64,000 nucleotides of DNA from Anoxybacteroides rupiense (GTDB lineage: Bacteria; Bacillota; Bacilli; Bacillales; Anoxybacillaceae), in the NCBI RefSeq assembly GCF_014196195.1, contig NZ_JACIDF010000003.1:124001-188000 (forward strand), in the 5' to 3' direction. The position numbers and the translations under genes are program-made. Below, piece by piece: positions 1 through 8,732 of the stretch (position 1 is its first letter; every line of letters begins with the position of its first letter). The notes below the pieces were generated by a model. The model was not told where the DNA came from, searched no databases, and saw only the letters and a program-made list of their open reading frames with translations.

Positions 1-1
1 G

Positions 2-1201
2 ATGTCGAAAATTATTGCGATTAACGCAGGCAGCTCATCATTGAAATTTCAATTGTTTGATATGCCTAGCGAAACCGTATTAACGAAAGGATTAGTCGAG
101 CGAATCGGCTTTGAAGATGCCGCGTTTACCATTACAGTAAACGGAGAAAAGGTGCAGGAGGTCACACCAATTCCTGATCATGCCGTTGCTGTTAAAATGC
201 TGCTTGATAAACTCATTCGTTTCGAGATCATTCACTCATTTGAAGAAATCGACGGAATAGGCCACCGCATTGTTCATGGCGGCGAAAAGTTCAGCGATTC
301 TGTTTTAATCACGGATGAAGTGCTAAAGGAAATTGAAGAGTTATCCGAGCTTGCGCCTTTGCATAACCCAGCGAATATTATTGGTGTGAAAGCATTTAAA
401 GAAATACTTCCAAACGTCCCAGCAGTAGCGGTGTTCGATACGGCATTTCATCAGACGATGCCAGAGCAGTCGTTTTTATACAGCCTGCCATATGAATATT
501 ATACGAAATTTGGAATTCGGAAATATGGCTTTCACGGGACATCTCACAAGTATGTGACGCAGCGGGCAGCTGAACTGCTGGGCCGTCCAATTGAGCAGCT
601 TCGTTTAATCTCCTGCCATCTTGGAAACGGAGCGAGCATTGCAGCGGTAGAAGGCGGAAAATCGATTGATACATCGATGGGCTTTACACCGTTGGCAGGG
701 GTAGCGATGGGAACTCGTTCTGGAAATATTGATCCAGCGCTTATTCCTTATATCATGGAGAAAACAGGAAAGACTGCTGAAGAAGTGATCGATGTTTTAA
801 ATAAAAGAAGTGGAATGCTTGGAGTTTCCGGTTTTTCAAGCGATTTGCGCGATATTGAAAAGGCTGCGGCGGAAGGAAACGAACGGGCTGAGCTTGCTCT
901 TGAAGTGTTTGCCAATCGCATTCACAAGTATATTGGTTCCTATGCGGCTCGCATGTGCGGTGTGGACGCCATCATTTTTACAGCGGGAATTGGTGAAAAC
1001 AGTGATGTCGTGCGGGCAAAAGTATTGCGCGGCCTTGAATTTATGGGCGTTTACTGGGATCCGTCGCTCAATAAAGTGCGCGGTAAAGAAGCGTTTATCA
1101 GCTATCCTCACTCTCCAGTAAAAGTATTAGTCATTCCAACGAATGAAGAGGTCATGATCGCTCGCGATGTTGTTCGCTTAGCGGATATTGCCTATGTATA
1201 A
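2..1201 (+). CDS. ackA: Acetate kinase
   Basis: Cytosolic enzyme of the Pta-AckA pathway that interconverts acetyl phosphate plus ADP with acetate plus ATP. The 399-residue length matches the family. Visible family motifs are the N-terminal phosphate-binding NAGSSSLK (about residues 8-15), TAFHQTMP around residue 147 with the catalytic Asp, HLGNGAS near 207, GTRSGNIDP near 238 and TAGIGENS near 328. The ATG lies at the second base of the window, so its ribosome binding site and promoter are off the left edge. A strong terminator follows directly, so ackA is the last gene of its transcript. In B. subtilis ackA sits beside moaB, as here. Confidence 0.97.
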   Translation: MSKIIAINAGSSSLKFQLFDMPSETVLTKGLVERIGFEDAAFTITVNGEKVQEVTPIPDHAVAVKMLLDKLIRFEIIHSFEEIDGIGHRIVHGGEKFSDSVLITDEVLKEIEELSELAPLHNPANIIGVKAFKEILPNVPAVAVFDTAFHQTMPEQSFLYSLPYEYYTKFGIRKYGFHGTSHKYVTQRAAELLGRPIEQLRLISCHLGNGASIAAVEGGKSIDTSMGFTPLAGVAMGTRSGNIDPALIPYIMEKTGKTAEEVIDVLNKRSGMLGVSGFSSDLRDIEKAAAEGNERAELALEVFANRIHKYIGSYAARMCGVDAIIFTAGIGENSDVVRAKVLRGLEFMGVYWDPSLNKVRGKEAFISYPHSPVKVLVIPTNEEVMIARDVVRLADIAYV

Positions 1202-1202
1202 G

Positions 1203-1235
1203 AAAAAAGCCAGACGTTAACGTCTGGCTTTTTTC
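1203..1235 (+). terminator. Intrinsic terminator after ackA
   Basis: An AAAAAAGCCAGACG arm pairs perfectly with CGTCTGGCTTTTTT around a TTAA loop. The hairpin starts at the ackA stop codon and ends in a T run. Confidence 0.93.
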
Positions 1236-1619
1236 AATATAGACATTAATTGAGAAACAGCTGATTTACAATCGTAGCTGTTTTCATTACCCGCAATCCT
1301 TCCTTTATGGACAATATGGCTATTATGAATGAAAAGGAAAGGTTTGTCGTTCACTTTTTGCTGCTTTGGAACCGTGTCATCCTAAAAATTGTTTCTCCCA
1401 CTATAACATAGCCCTTAGGAAAAAGGATTTTGAATGATATGATGGAGAATATAAAGGAATGGTTGGCTAGTACCAAAGGATAGCAAAGATTTTTTATGGA
1501 TGATTCCATTTTGTGGATACTAGTCTAGGGGACTGATGAACGGAAGTGAATGAGCTGGATTGATTGCAAGTGTCATGAATCTCTTAGACTGAGCATGCGA
1601 TATGGTTTCGTGTTCCATC

Positions 1620-1690
1620 TTATCACACTTAGAAAAAACCACTCGTTTTTTCAACCGCATGAGCTATAAGCCGAATGCTAGAAGTGATAA
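1620..1690 (+). promoter_or_regulatory. Possible structured leader of moaB
   Basis: The stretch between ackA and moaB (1236-1708) has no convincing gene. Its last part can fold as a three-way junction just before the moaB ribosome binding site. TTATCAC (1620-1626) pairs with GTGATAA (1684-1690). Inside are GAAAAAAC/GTTTTTTC (1632-1652, loop CACTC) and GCAT/ATGC (1657-1678). No known riboswitch class was recognised. The arms are short and A/T-rich, so chance is possible. Confidence 0.3.
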
Positions 1691-1708
1691 AAAAGAAAGG
1701 AGTTTGTT

Positions 1709-2221
1709 ATGGCTGTATTTGAGCATAAACAGGAAGCACCGAAAGTGGTAAAATGCAAAATTATTACGATCAGTGATACAAGAACTATGGAGACAGATAA
1801 GAGCGGAAAAGCGATGTTTGAGCTGCTTCAAGGAGCTGGACATGAGATCGTGGATTATGAAATCGTCAAAGACACAAAAGAAGAGATTCGCCAAGCGGTC
1901 TTAGCCGGGTGCCGGCATCCGGAGATCGACGTCGTTTTGACAAACGGCGGAACAGGAATCGCCAAGCGCGATGTGACGATTGAGACGATGAAAGAAATTC
2001 TTGATAAAGAAATCGTTGGTTTTGGCGAATTGTTTCGGATGCTCAGCTACACCGAAGATATCGGGTCTGCCGCTATGCTGTCACGCGCCATCGCCGGAGT
2101 GGCAAATGATACAGCCATTTTTGCGACGCCGGGCTCGACGGGAGCTGTTCGTCTGGCGATGACGAAATTAATATTGCCGGAATTGCCGCATGTTGTCAGG
2201 GAAATAAGAAAGGATGCATGA
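1709..2221 (+). CDS. moaB: Molybdenum cofactor biosynthesis protein MoaB
   Basis: MogA/MoaB-family cytosolic protein of 170 residues, expected to act in molybdopterin adenylylation during molybdenum cofactor synthesis. Family features are TISDTRTMETDKSG near residue 22, the substrate-binding TNGGTGIAKRDVTIE around residues 78-92, and a FATPGSTGAVRLAM segment near 140. The start is supported by AAAGGAG eight bases upstream. Its stop overlaps a small downstream membrane ORF by eight bases, which suggests coupling. No other molybdopterin genes are present in the window, so the position beside ackA reflects conserved Bacillaceae order rather than a cofactor cluster. Confidence 0.93.
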   Translation: MAVFEHKQEAPKVVKCKIITISDTRTMETDKSGKAMFELLQGAGHEIVDYEIVKDTKEEIRQAVLAGCRHPEIDVVLTNGGTGIAKRDVTIETMKEILDKEIVGFGELFRMLSYTEDIGSAAMLSRAIAGVANDTAIFATPGSTGAVRLAMTKLILPELPHVVREIRKDA

Positions 2222-2381
2222 GAAAAAACGTGCTTATTCACTGAAGCGGGCGCTCAGACTGTCGATAAATGCTTTGATCCTGCTTCTTTTGCCTCACTTG
2301 TTTATCTTAGGCAGTTCGATTTTGCTATCACCGCGATGGGCTGTCCAGAAAATCAACATCTATGAAAGTGGAAAATCATAA
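2214..2381 (+). CDS. Small membrane protein overlapping the moaB stop
   Basis: A 55-codon frame starts with ATG inside the last codons of moaB and ends just before the shared terminator. The product has a basic N terminus (MHEKKRAYSLKRALRLS), a hydrophobic segment at about residues 17-37, and a polar tail starting SPRWAVQK. It therefore looks like a single-span membrane protein with a positive cytoplasmic end. Coupling to moaB is plausible through the eight-base overlap. The only ribosome-binding-like sequence (AGGG at 2198) is distant, and AAAGG abuts the ATG. I do not recognise a family. It could be a chance frame, but it fills the space up to the terminator cleanly. Confidence 0.5.
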   Translation: MHEKKRAYSLKRALRLSINALILLLLPHLFILGSSILLSPRWAVQKINIYESGKS

Positions 2382-2383
2382 AA

Positions 2384-2437
2384 AGATAAAAGGGCGTCTA
2401 TAAGCCGATTCTCCAGCTTATAGACGCCCCTTTTTAT
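2384..2437. terminator. Bidirectional terminator between moaB and the acyl-CoA synthetase
   Basis: GGGCGTCTATAAGC pairs with GCTTATAGACGCCC across a ten-base loop. A-rich sequence lies on the left and a T run on the right, so it can serve the moaB transcript on the plus strand and the convergent synthetase gene on the minus strand. Confidence 0.92.
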
Positions 2438-2441
2438 CTGA

Positions 2442-4100
2442 TTAAGCGTTTTTTTGTTTTTCTATTTCTTGGTTGCGAAGGATGAAGCGTTGGATTTTTC
2501 CGCTTGATGTTTTAGGAAGTTCTGCTACAAACTCCACTTCGCGCGGGTATTCATGTTTAGATAAGCGATTTTTAACAAATAAAGATAATTCTTCGGCCAA
2601 TTCTTTGGTAGGTTCATATGCATTTGCCAATACAACGAAGGCTTTTACAATCTCTCCTTTAAGCGGGTCGGGCTTTCCAACAACAGCTGCTTCTACCACA
2701 GCTGGATGCTCGATCAGCGAGCTTTCGACCTCGAAGGGCCCGATGCGGTATCCGGCACTGGAAATGATATCATCTGCTCTCCCTTGGAACCAAAAGTATC
2801 CATTTTCATCCTTCAGCGCCAAATCTCCAGTCAGGAACCAATCACCGATCATTCTTTGCGCCGTTTTTTCAGGATCTTTCCAGTAACCGTGGAAAACATT
2901 TGGAATCGAATGGGTATGAAACGCAATTTGTCCTACTTCACCCGTTGGTACTTCTTGTCCTTGATCGTCAAGCAAGGCCACTTCAAATCCCGGCAGCGCC
3001 CAGCCCATCGATCCCGGCAATATGTCCATATCGAGAGAGTTGAAGTTGCCAATGAGCATCAATGTTTCAGACAATCCGTAGTGATCATGAACGGTGACCC
3101 CTAAATTTTTTTGGAAGAAGCGGATGACTTCAGGATTGAGCGGCTCACCGGCAGAACTCATCGCACGGACACGAATATCATACTTTGTGATTAGTTCTTC
3201 TCCAGCCGCTACCATCGCTCGATAAGCGGTCGGTGCAAATGCGAAATTGGTAACACCGTATTTTTCCATTAATTCGTAATATGTTTCTGCCTTGAACGGC
3301 CCTTCATATAGGACGATTGGCACGCCGAAGCACATTGGTGCAAAGGTGCAAAAGATTAGACCATAGGCCCAGCCAGGGTCAGCTCCTCCTAGAAAAATAT
3401 CGTCATCCCGTAAATCGACAGCATAGCGCATATACGGATAGATATTGATTAAAAGGTTGTGTGTCCACATCGCTCCTTTTGGCATTCCAGTAGAGCCGGA
3501 AGTATATTGAATCGCTAATAAATCGTTGACTGTCATTTTTTCCGTTACATGATCGCTAGATTCTTTTGAAAGCGTTTCCCAAAAATCCCAATCATGAGGT
3601 TCAGTAGGGCCATCTATGACAAAGATGTGCTCAAGTGTAGGCGCCTTATCTTTTGTCGGCAGCTTTGCCCGCTGTTCTCGATTCGTTAGGATCGCCTTTG
3701 CCTCACAATTATTAATCCGATATTCGACCGCTTGCGGACCGAAGGCAGTAAATAACGGCACATAAACGGCGCCAACTTTCCAAGCAGCGAGAATGTAGAC
3801 GACTAATGCAGGGTTTTTTGGCAAAAGCGCGCAAACCCGATCCCCTTTTTTAATCCCGATTTTGCGAAAGACATTGGCCATTTGATTGGACCAGTTGCGA
3901 AGCTCTTCATATGTAATGATTCGCTTTTCTCCCGAATGGTTTTCATAAAATAATGCAATGCGTTGCGGATCGCCTGCGTAGCGGTCGCAAACTTCATGGG
4001 CGACGTTAAAGTATTCCTTCGGATTCCAATCATAATGCTTAAATACATCATCCCAAGAAAAAGATTCGATTAGCGAAGTGTATGATGCCGTCTTTTCCAT
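2442..4100 (-). CDS. AMP-forming acyl-CoA / acetyl-CoA synthetase
   Basis: ANL-superfamily ligase of 552 residues that activates acetate or a short/medium acyl acid through an acyl-AMP intermediate to acyl-CoA. Seen in order: the nucleotide-loop motif YTSGSTGMPKG near residue 200, ADPGWAYG near 240, HYGLSET near 332, TGDLALKDENGYFWFQGRAD near 420-440, and a C-terminal PKTSSGKIQR with the catalytic lysine that is acetylated in AcsA proteins. The start was placed at the ATG 24 bases inside the longest frame because AGAGGGGG lies six bases upstream. It resembles B. subtilis YtcI more than AcsA, so acetate is not certain as substrate. It sits convergent to moaB and close to ackA. Confidence 0.88.
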   Translation of the reverse strand: MEKTASYTSLIESFSWDDVFKHYDWNPKEYFNVAHEVCDRYAGDPQRIALFYENHSGEKRIITYEELRNWSNQMANVFRKIGIKKGDRVCALLPKNPALVVYILAAWKVGAVYVPLFTAFGPQAVEYRINNCEAKAILTNREQRAKLPTKDKAPTLEHIFVIDGPTEPHDWDFWETLSKESSDHVTEKMTVNDLLAIQYTSGSTGMPKGAMWTHNLLINIYPYMRYAVDLRDDDIFLGGADPGWAYGLIFCTFAPMCFGVPIVLYEGPFKAETYYELMEKYGVTNFAFAPTAYRAMVAAGEELITKYDIRVRAMSSAGEPLNPEVIRFFQKNLGVTVHDHYGLSETLMLIGNFNSLDMDILPGSMGWALPGFEVALLDDQGQEVPTGEVGQIAFHTHSIPNVFHGYWKDPEKTAQRMIGDWFLTGDLALKDENGYFWFQGRADDIISSAGYRIGPFEVESSLIEHPAVVEAAVVGKPDPLKGEIVKAFVVLANAYEPTKELAEELSLFVKNRLSKHEYPREVEFVAELPKTSSGKIQRFILRNQEIEKQKNA

Positions 4101-4188
4101 ATAAATCCCCCTCTGTTGCTTCAATTAGTGAAAGTTAATATACAAATAATAATATGAAAAAAAAAAATATTCAATATATTTTACAAAA

Positions 4189-4226
4189 ATAAAAAAATGG
4201 AGAGGGATGAATGTTTCTGTCTCTCC
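4189..4226 (-). terminator. Terminator of the 4238-4552 minus-strand gene
   Basis: On the minus strand GGAGAG pairs with CTCTCC over a 16-base loop and is followed by ATTTTTTTATTTTT. It lies directly after the stop codon at 4238. The stem is short but the T tract is long. Confidence 0.6.
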
Positions 4227-4237
4227 GATTCGTTCTT

Positions 4238-4552
4238 TTATTGATGCACCTGCTTTGATACCGTTTGGTTCATTCGATACCAAATCCATAAGTCATTAAT
4301 GACAGAAGCAAGCTCGGCAATTTCAAAGTTAAGCTGGCATGAACGGGTAAAATTATTTTCATCGCTTAATTGCTCCTGCTTATGATTGATGATTTGTTCG
4401 AGTTCAGCGATCCGATCAGGGATTGTTCCGCGGATTTTTTCCCATTCCAATAAGATTTCGTGCTGCTCTTTTTCGCTATATTCTTCCCACTCTTTATCAA
4501 GTGAAGGCAACGAAATACCGAGCCGCTGATCATGGATAAAGTAAGCGTTCAT
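4238..4552 (-). CDS. Conserved hypothetical protein, helical
   Basis: A 104-residue, highly charged soluble protein beginning MNAYFIHDQRLGISLPSLDKEWEE in frame, with no signal peptide or membrane span. The middle (about residues 30-75) is rich in Glu, Lys, Leu and Gln and looks like two long helices, possibly a helical hairpin, ending in a Trp-rich LASVINDLWIWYRMNQ. The ATG was chosen because GAGGGAGAG precedes it at good spacing; a longer upstream frame lacks such a site. I do not recognise the family. It is divergent from argG and has its own terminator, so it appears to be a single-gene transcript. Confidence 0.65.
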   Translation of the reverse strand: MNAYFIHDQRLGISLPSLDKEWEEYSEKEQHEILLEWEKIRGTIPDRIAELEQIINHKQEQLSDENNFTRSCQLNFEIAELASVINDLWIWYRMNQTVSKQVHQ

Positions 4553-4639
4553 CTCTCTCCCTCGCTTTCTTCCTTTTATTTTACAAAAAAGCATAAGCGG
4601 GCAACAAGAGAGAAAAGAATAGTATTTTTATACTTTTTG

Positions 4640-4731
4640 TTGAATAACTATTGAAAAAAATCATAAAAGCTGATAAATTGGTAATGTGGATTTTTGAATA
4701 TTTATTTAGTTTTAAGTATATTTATGTATAT
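4640..4731 (+). promoter_or_regulatory. argG promoter with possible ArgR/AhrC boxes
   Basis: TTGAAA (4651-4656), a 17-base spacer and TAAATT (4674-4679) make a plausible SigA promoter. A/T-rich half-palindromes resembling ARG boxes lie over and after it: TTGAATAACTATTGA (4640-4654), TTGAATATTTATTTAG (4694-4709) and AAGTATATTTATGTATAT (4714-4731). Arginine repression of argGH is known in Bacillaceae; the exact boxes here are inferred by eye. Confidence 0.4.
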
Positions 4732-4750
4732 CAAGGGAAGGGGAATCATA

Positions 4751-5959
4751 ATGGCTAATCCAAAAATTGTGTTAGCTTATTCCGGCGGTTTAGATACATC
4801 GGTTGCTATTAAGTGGTTACAAGAGCGAGGCTATGATGTTGTCGCGTGCTGCTTAGATGTAGGCGAAGGAAAAGATCTCGATTTTGTGCAAAGCAAAGCC
4901 TTAACGGTTGGCGCTATCCAATCATATGTTATCGACGCGAAGGAGGAATTTGCCAACGAGTACGCGCTCGTAGCGTTGCAGGCTCATACGCTTTATGAAG
5001 GAAAATATCCGCTTGTCTCTGCTCTGTCGCGTCCATTAATCGCAAAAAAGCTAGTTGAAATTGCCGAGTTGGAAGGTGCGGTAGCGGTTGCTCACGGCTG
5101 CACAGGAAAAGGAAATGACCAAGTTCGTTTTGAAGTGTCGATTAAGGCGCTGAACCCGAACTTGGAAGTAGTGGCTCCTGTTCGGGAATGGAGCTGGTCA
5201 CGCGAAGAAGAGATTGAATATGCGAAAAAGCACGGTATTCCGATTCCAATTGATTTAGATAGCCCGTTTTCTATTGACCAAAACTTATGGGGAAGAAGCA
5301 ATGAATGCGGTATTCTCGAAGATCCTTGGGCCGCTCCGCCAGAGGAAGCTTATGAGTTAACAGCGGCATTAGAGGATACGCCAGATGTTCCAGAGATCAT
5401 CGAGATCGGCTTTGAGCAAGGAGTTCCAAAAACGCTAAACGGAAAGCATTATTCGCTTGCTCAATTGATCTTGGAGCTTAATGCGTTGGCTGGTAAGCAT
5501 GGAGTTGGACGGATTGATCATGTTGAAAACCGCCTTGTCGGCATCAAGTCACGTGAAGTCTATGAATGCCCTGGCGCGATGACGCTTATTAAGGCGCATA
5601 AAGAATTAGAGGATTTAACCCTTGTGAAGGAGGTCGCTCATTTTAAACCGTTAATTGAGCAGAAATTAGCGGAAATCATCTATAACGGCTTGTGGTTTTC
5701 ACCGCTGAAAGATGCGCTTGTTGCATTTTTAAATGAAACGCAGAAAAATGTCACAGGAATTGTGCGCGTCAAATTGTTTAAAGGTCATGCCATCATTGAA
5801 GGGCGAAAATCGGAGTTTTCGCTATATGATGAAAAGCTGGCGACATACACAGCGGAAGATGAATTTGATCATCAAGCAGCTGTCGGCTTTATCTCCCTAT
5901 TTGGCTTGCCAACGAAAGTACACAGCATCGTGAACAGCAAAAAGAAGGTGAATGTGTGA
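4751..5959 (+). CDS. argG: Argininosuccinate synthase
   Basis: Catalyses ATP-dependent condensation of citrulline and aspartate to argininosuccinate, the penultimate step of arginine synthesis. The 402-residue product begins [20 protein letters not shown], carrying the N-type ATP pyrophosphatase P-loop SGGLDTS at residues 11-17. Further motifs are [15 protein letters not shown] near 113-127 and [14 protein letters not shown] near 180. The start was set at the ATG preceded by AAGGGAAGGGG; an upstream in-frame ATG gives a 19-residue extension with no ribosome binding site. The stop overlaps the GTG start of argH by four bases, so argGH form a coupled operon. A paired ARG-box-like promoter region lies upstream. 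Confidence 0.97.
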   Translation: MANPKIVLAYSGGLDTSVAIKWLQERGYDVVACCLDVGEGKDLDFVQSKALTVGAIQSYVIDAKEEFANEYALVALQAHTLYEGKYPLVSALSRPLIAKKLVEIAELEGAVAVAHGCTGKGNDQVRFEVSIKALNPNLEVVAPVREWSWSREEEIEYAKKHGIPIPIDLDSPFSIDQNLWGRSNECGILEDPWAAPPEEAYELTAALEDTPDVPEIIEIGFEQGVPKTLNGKHYSLAQLILELNALAGKHGVGRIDHVENRLVGIKSREVYECPGAMTLIKAHKELEDLTLVKEVAHFKPLIEQKLAEIIYNGLWFSPLKDALVAFLNETQKNVTGIVRVKLFKGHAIIEGRKSEFSLYDEKLATYTAEDEFDHQAAVGFISLFGLPTKVHSIVNSKKKVNV

Positions 5960-7347
5960 AAAAGCTTTGGGGCGGACGATTTACAAAAACAGCAGAAGAG
6001 TGGGTCGACGAGTTCGGTGCGTCGATCCCTTTTGATCAACAGCTCGTTGAAGAAGATATTGAAGGAAGCATTGCACATGTGACGATGCTTGGGAAATGCG
6101 GCATTTTGCCCAATGATGATGTCGAGATCATCAAGACTGGTTTGCTTGCGCTTTTAGAAAAAGCAAAACAGGGTCAGCTGGAGTTTTCTGTTGCATATGA
6201 GGATATTCATTTGAATATCGAGAAGATGCTAATGGATGAAATTGGTCATGTGGGCGGAAAATTGCATACTGGACGAAGCCGCAACGATCAAGTCGCAACG
6301 GATATGCATCTCTATTTGCGTAAACGTGTTACAGAAATGATGGATCTGATGAAAGAGTTGCAAAAGGTGCTTGTTGAAAAAGCAGAGCAACATATTGAAA
6401 CATTAATTCCAGGATACACACATTTACAGCGGGCGCAGCCAGTTTCATTTGCTCATCACTTGCTTGCTTATTTTTGGATGCTTGAGCGCGACTATGAGCG
6501 TTTTGCTGAATCTTTAAAACGCATTAATAAGTCGCCTCTTGGAGCGGGAGCGTTGGCCGGAACGACTTTTCCCATTGATCGCGAGTATGCCGCTGAATTG
6601 CTGGGGTTTGATGGAATATATGAAAATAGCATCGATGCGGTGAGCGATCGAGATTTTATTATTGAATTTTTAAGCAACAGTTCGATGTTGATGATGCATC
6701 TATCGCGTTTTTGTGAGGAATTGATTCTTTGGTCGAGCCAAGAGTTTCGATTCGTCGAGATGGATGATGCATTTGCCACAGGAAGCAGCATTATGCCGCA
6801 GAAGAAAAATCCCGATATGGCAGAGCTCATACGCGGAAAAGTGGGGCGGGTATATGGCAACTTGTTTGGATTGCTAACGGTCATGAAAGGGACACCGCTT
6901 GCTTATAATAAAGATATGCAAGAGGATAAAGAAGGAATGTTTGATACGGTCAAAACCGTTATGGGCTCATTAAAAATTTTTGCCGGTATGATTGAAACGA
7001 TGAAGGTGAATGTGGCGGCTATGGAAGCGGCGACGAAGCAAGATTTTTCAAACGCGACAGAGCTTGCTGACTATTTGGCGGCAAAAGGAGTACCTTTCCG
7101 CGAAGCGCATGAAATTGTAGGAAAGCTTGTTTTAACATGCATTGAAAAAGGAATATTTTTAGCTGACTTGCCGCTTGAGGTGTATCAAAAAGCTTCACCT
7201 TTGTTTGAATCTGATATTTACGAGGCGCTGAATCCGTACACGGCGGTGGATCGGCGCAACAGCGCTGGAGGGACGGGGTTTGCCGAAGTGCGCAAAGCAG
7301 TGGCCAACGCGAAAAAACGGTTGAGTGAAAAAAAGCGATACGAATAA
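5956..7347 (+). CDS. argH: Argininosuccinate lyase
   Basis: Cleaves argininosuccinate to arginine and fumarate, completing arginine synthesis. The 463-residue sequence belongs to the fumarase/aspartase superfamily. It shows GGRFTK at the N terminus, [13 protein letters not shown] near residue 105, [12 protein letters not shown]-like [13 protein letters not shown] near 155 with the catalytic His, and the superfamily signature [12 protein letters not shown] near 276-287. Translation starts at a GTG that overlaps the argG stop as GTGTGA, and AAAGAAGGTG lies just upstream, so expression is coupled. A long hairpin follows the stop. Confidence 0.97.
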   Translation: MKKLWGGRFTKTAEEWVDEFGASIPFDQQLVEEDIEGSIAHVTMLGKCGILPNDDVEIIKTGLLALLEKAKQGQLEFSVAYEDIHLNIEKMLMDEIGHVGGKLHTGRSRNDQVATDMHLYLRKRVTEMMDLMKELQKVLVEKAEQHIETLIPGYTHLQRAQPVSFAHHLLAYFWMLERDYERFAESLKRINKSPLGAGALAGTTFPIDREYAAELLGFDGIYENSIDAVSDRDFIIEFLSNSSMLMMHLSRFCEELILWSSQEFRFVEMDDAFATGSSIMPQKKNPDMAELIRGKVGRVYGNLFGLLTVMKGTPLAYNKDMQEDKEGMFDTVKTVMGSLKIFAGMIETMKVNVAAMEAATKQDFSNATELADYLAAKGVPFREAHEIVGKLVLTCIEKGIFLADLPLEVYQKASPLFESDIYEALNPYTAVDRRNSAGGTGFAEVRKAVANAKKRLSEKKRYE

Positions 7348-7381
7348 ACAAGACCGATCCACCTTTTGTGGATCGGTCTTG
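7348..7381. terminator. Hairpin after argH
   Basis: AAGACCGATCCAC pairs perfectly with GTGGATCGGTCTT around a five-base loop, directly after the argH stop. No T run follows on the plus strand, so it may be a weak terminator or an mRNA 3' end stabiliser. The remaining intergenic sequence to 7661 shows nothing further I recognise. Confidence 0.65.
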
Positions 7382-7661
7382 GAGTGTTGATAAATGGGAT
7401 AACAAATCAAAAGGAAATGATGGACAAAGTTGATTTTTGCCTATCATCTTTTTTCATAAATCATTGATTCGATCAGCTTGCGTCATGTCAAAGTGTGACC
7501 TGCTGTCGAAATCGACTCATCATCTGTTTACTTAAGGAGCAATGTTGGAGAAGCCGGTCGCAGCTATACAAATACAGATGGATTTTTCAGCAAAAGCCCC
7601 GTCGCTTCCTCTTTTATGTCGATTTTTCAACCCGAATCTCTATATAACACTACGGACTATT

Positions 7662-8120
7662 TTATACTTCTCCAAGCTCTTTTTCCGTTCTGACAACTAA
7701 CACATCGCACTTGGCATAGCGAGTAATATGCTCGGAAACACTTCCAATCAATAAACGCTCGACAGCATTTAATCCTGTGGCACCGCAGATGATTAAGTCT
7801 GCTTTGTGTTTTGGAGCGATGTTTTTGGCGATTTTTACTTTTGGAGAACCGAATTCAATGTCGACAATGACATGTTCAATTCCAGCTTCTAGAGCTTGCT
7901 GCTTATAGTTTTCTAGCAGTTCCTTTGCATATTGCTCAGAACGCTCCACTACTGATTGGCTATGTGCTTCAACGGCAGCAAATGCGCGAATATCAATAAT
8001 GTGGGTTAAAATCAAGGATGCTTCGTTGCGTTTGGCGATTTGGATCGCTTTTTTAAACGCCCATTCAGCTTCCTGCGAGCCATCTACAGCGACAACAATC
8101 GTTTTATACGTCATTGTCAT
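7662..8120 (-). CDS. Universal stress protein, UspA family
   Basis: A 152-residue cytosolic UspA-fold protein. The N-terminal strand KTIVVAVDGSQEAEWAF is typical, and near residues 122-140 there is GATGLNAVERLLIGSVS, which fits the ATP-binding pattern G-x2-G-x9-G-S, so this member probably binds ATP. Such proteins support survival under starvation or stress; the specific partner is unknown. The first ATG was retained because GGAGTGGGG lies four bases upstream, although a second ATG follows two codons later. It is monocistronic, convergent to argH and divergent from a small acidic ORF. Confidence 0.9.
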   Translation of the reverse strand: MTMTYKTIVVAVDGSQEAEWAFKKAIQIAKRNEASLILTHIIDIRAFAAVEAHSQSVVERSEQYAKELLENYKQQALEAGIEHVIVDIEFGSPKVKIAKNIAPKHKADLIICGATGLNAVERLLIGSVSEHITRYAKCDVLVVRTEKELGEV

Positions 8121-8233
8121 GTTTCCCCACTCCCCTTTTGGATAGAAATGTTAGTTCTAATTGAAGTATATCATATAGAAAACTAGGAAAACTAGAGCTG
8201 TCATAACAATTTTATGAAAAAGGAGTGACAGGC

Positions 8234-8386
8234 ATGGAGGATAAAAAGAAGAACAATGAATGGAATTTATACGATGATGAAGAGGTAGCGCAAGAAATTA
8301 GCGAACAAATCATGTCTGCTTATCATAGTGATGGCATTGAACAAGAGCAACCGCATTATCAACCACAAAGAGAGATAGGAGAATGA
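8234..8386 (+). CDS. Small acidic hypothetical protein
   Basis: A 50-codon frame beginning MEDKKKNNEWNLYDDEEVAQ, with AAAGGAG at proper spacing upstream and a perfect palindromic terminator four bases after the stop. The product is hydrophilic and strongly acidic, with a basic first stretch and Gln/Glu-rich tail, no Cys and no membrane span. The clean ribosome binding site plus terminator argue that it is a real single-gene unit. I do not recognise the family or its role. It is transcribed divergently from the universal stress protein gene. Confidence 0.65.
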   Translation: MEDKKKNNEWNLYDDEEVAQEISEQIMSAYHSDGIEQEQPHYQPQREIGE

Positions 8387-8388
8387 TA

Positions 8389-8424
8389 AAAGCCATCATG
8401 GCGTATATACGCCATGATGGCTTC
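8389..8424. terminator. Terminator as a 34-bp perfect palindrome
   Basis: A perfect 34-base palindrome centred on GTATATAC occupies 8390-8423, right after the small acidic ORF. The arm AAGCCATCATGGCG pairs fully with CGCCATGATGGCTT. No long T run follows, so termination efficiency is uncertain. Confidence 0.7.
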
Positions 8425-8470
8425 AGATTGTTGGCAAACGCTTTTATCCTGCGTCACCGGCCTCGCTTGT

Positions 8471-8626
8471 CCCGCTCATGAACTTCTTTTGTTCCATTCG
8501 CGTCTTCGCTTGGCTCCGCTCTTTGTCTACCAAGCATTTTTGAGCAGCCTGAGCCTGATAGGAAAAAATCAAAATCACTGAACGCAATAATGGTAGACAA
8601 AATTAATTTTGATTTTGTCTGTCACC
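8471..8626. repeat. Dispersed intergenic repeat (copy A)
   Basis: The gap 8425-8732 has no gene. On the minus strand 8471-8507 carries a 37-base block, from GAAGACGCGAA to TCATGAGCGGG, that matches 51416-51452 at 34 of 37 positions. Next to it are CTTTGTCTACC (8521-8531) and a hairpin GGTAGACAAAAT/GATTTTGTCTGTCACC (8592-8626). Related hairpins occur at 27204 and 51307. This looks like one member of a small interspersed repeat family. Confidence 0.6.
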
Positions 8627-8732
8627 TGATGCTGGGTGTGTTTCATGGTATGATAAGTATAATGGATGTTTTTTCTTTTGGGATTGTAGTAAAGTAAAAT
8701 TAGATACTTGTTTATGGGGAGGAGTTTTTCGA

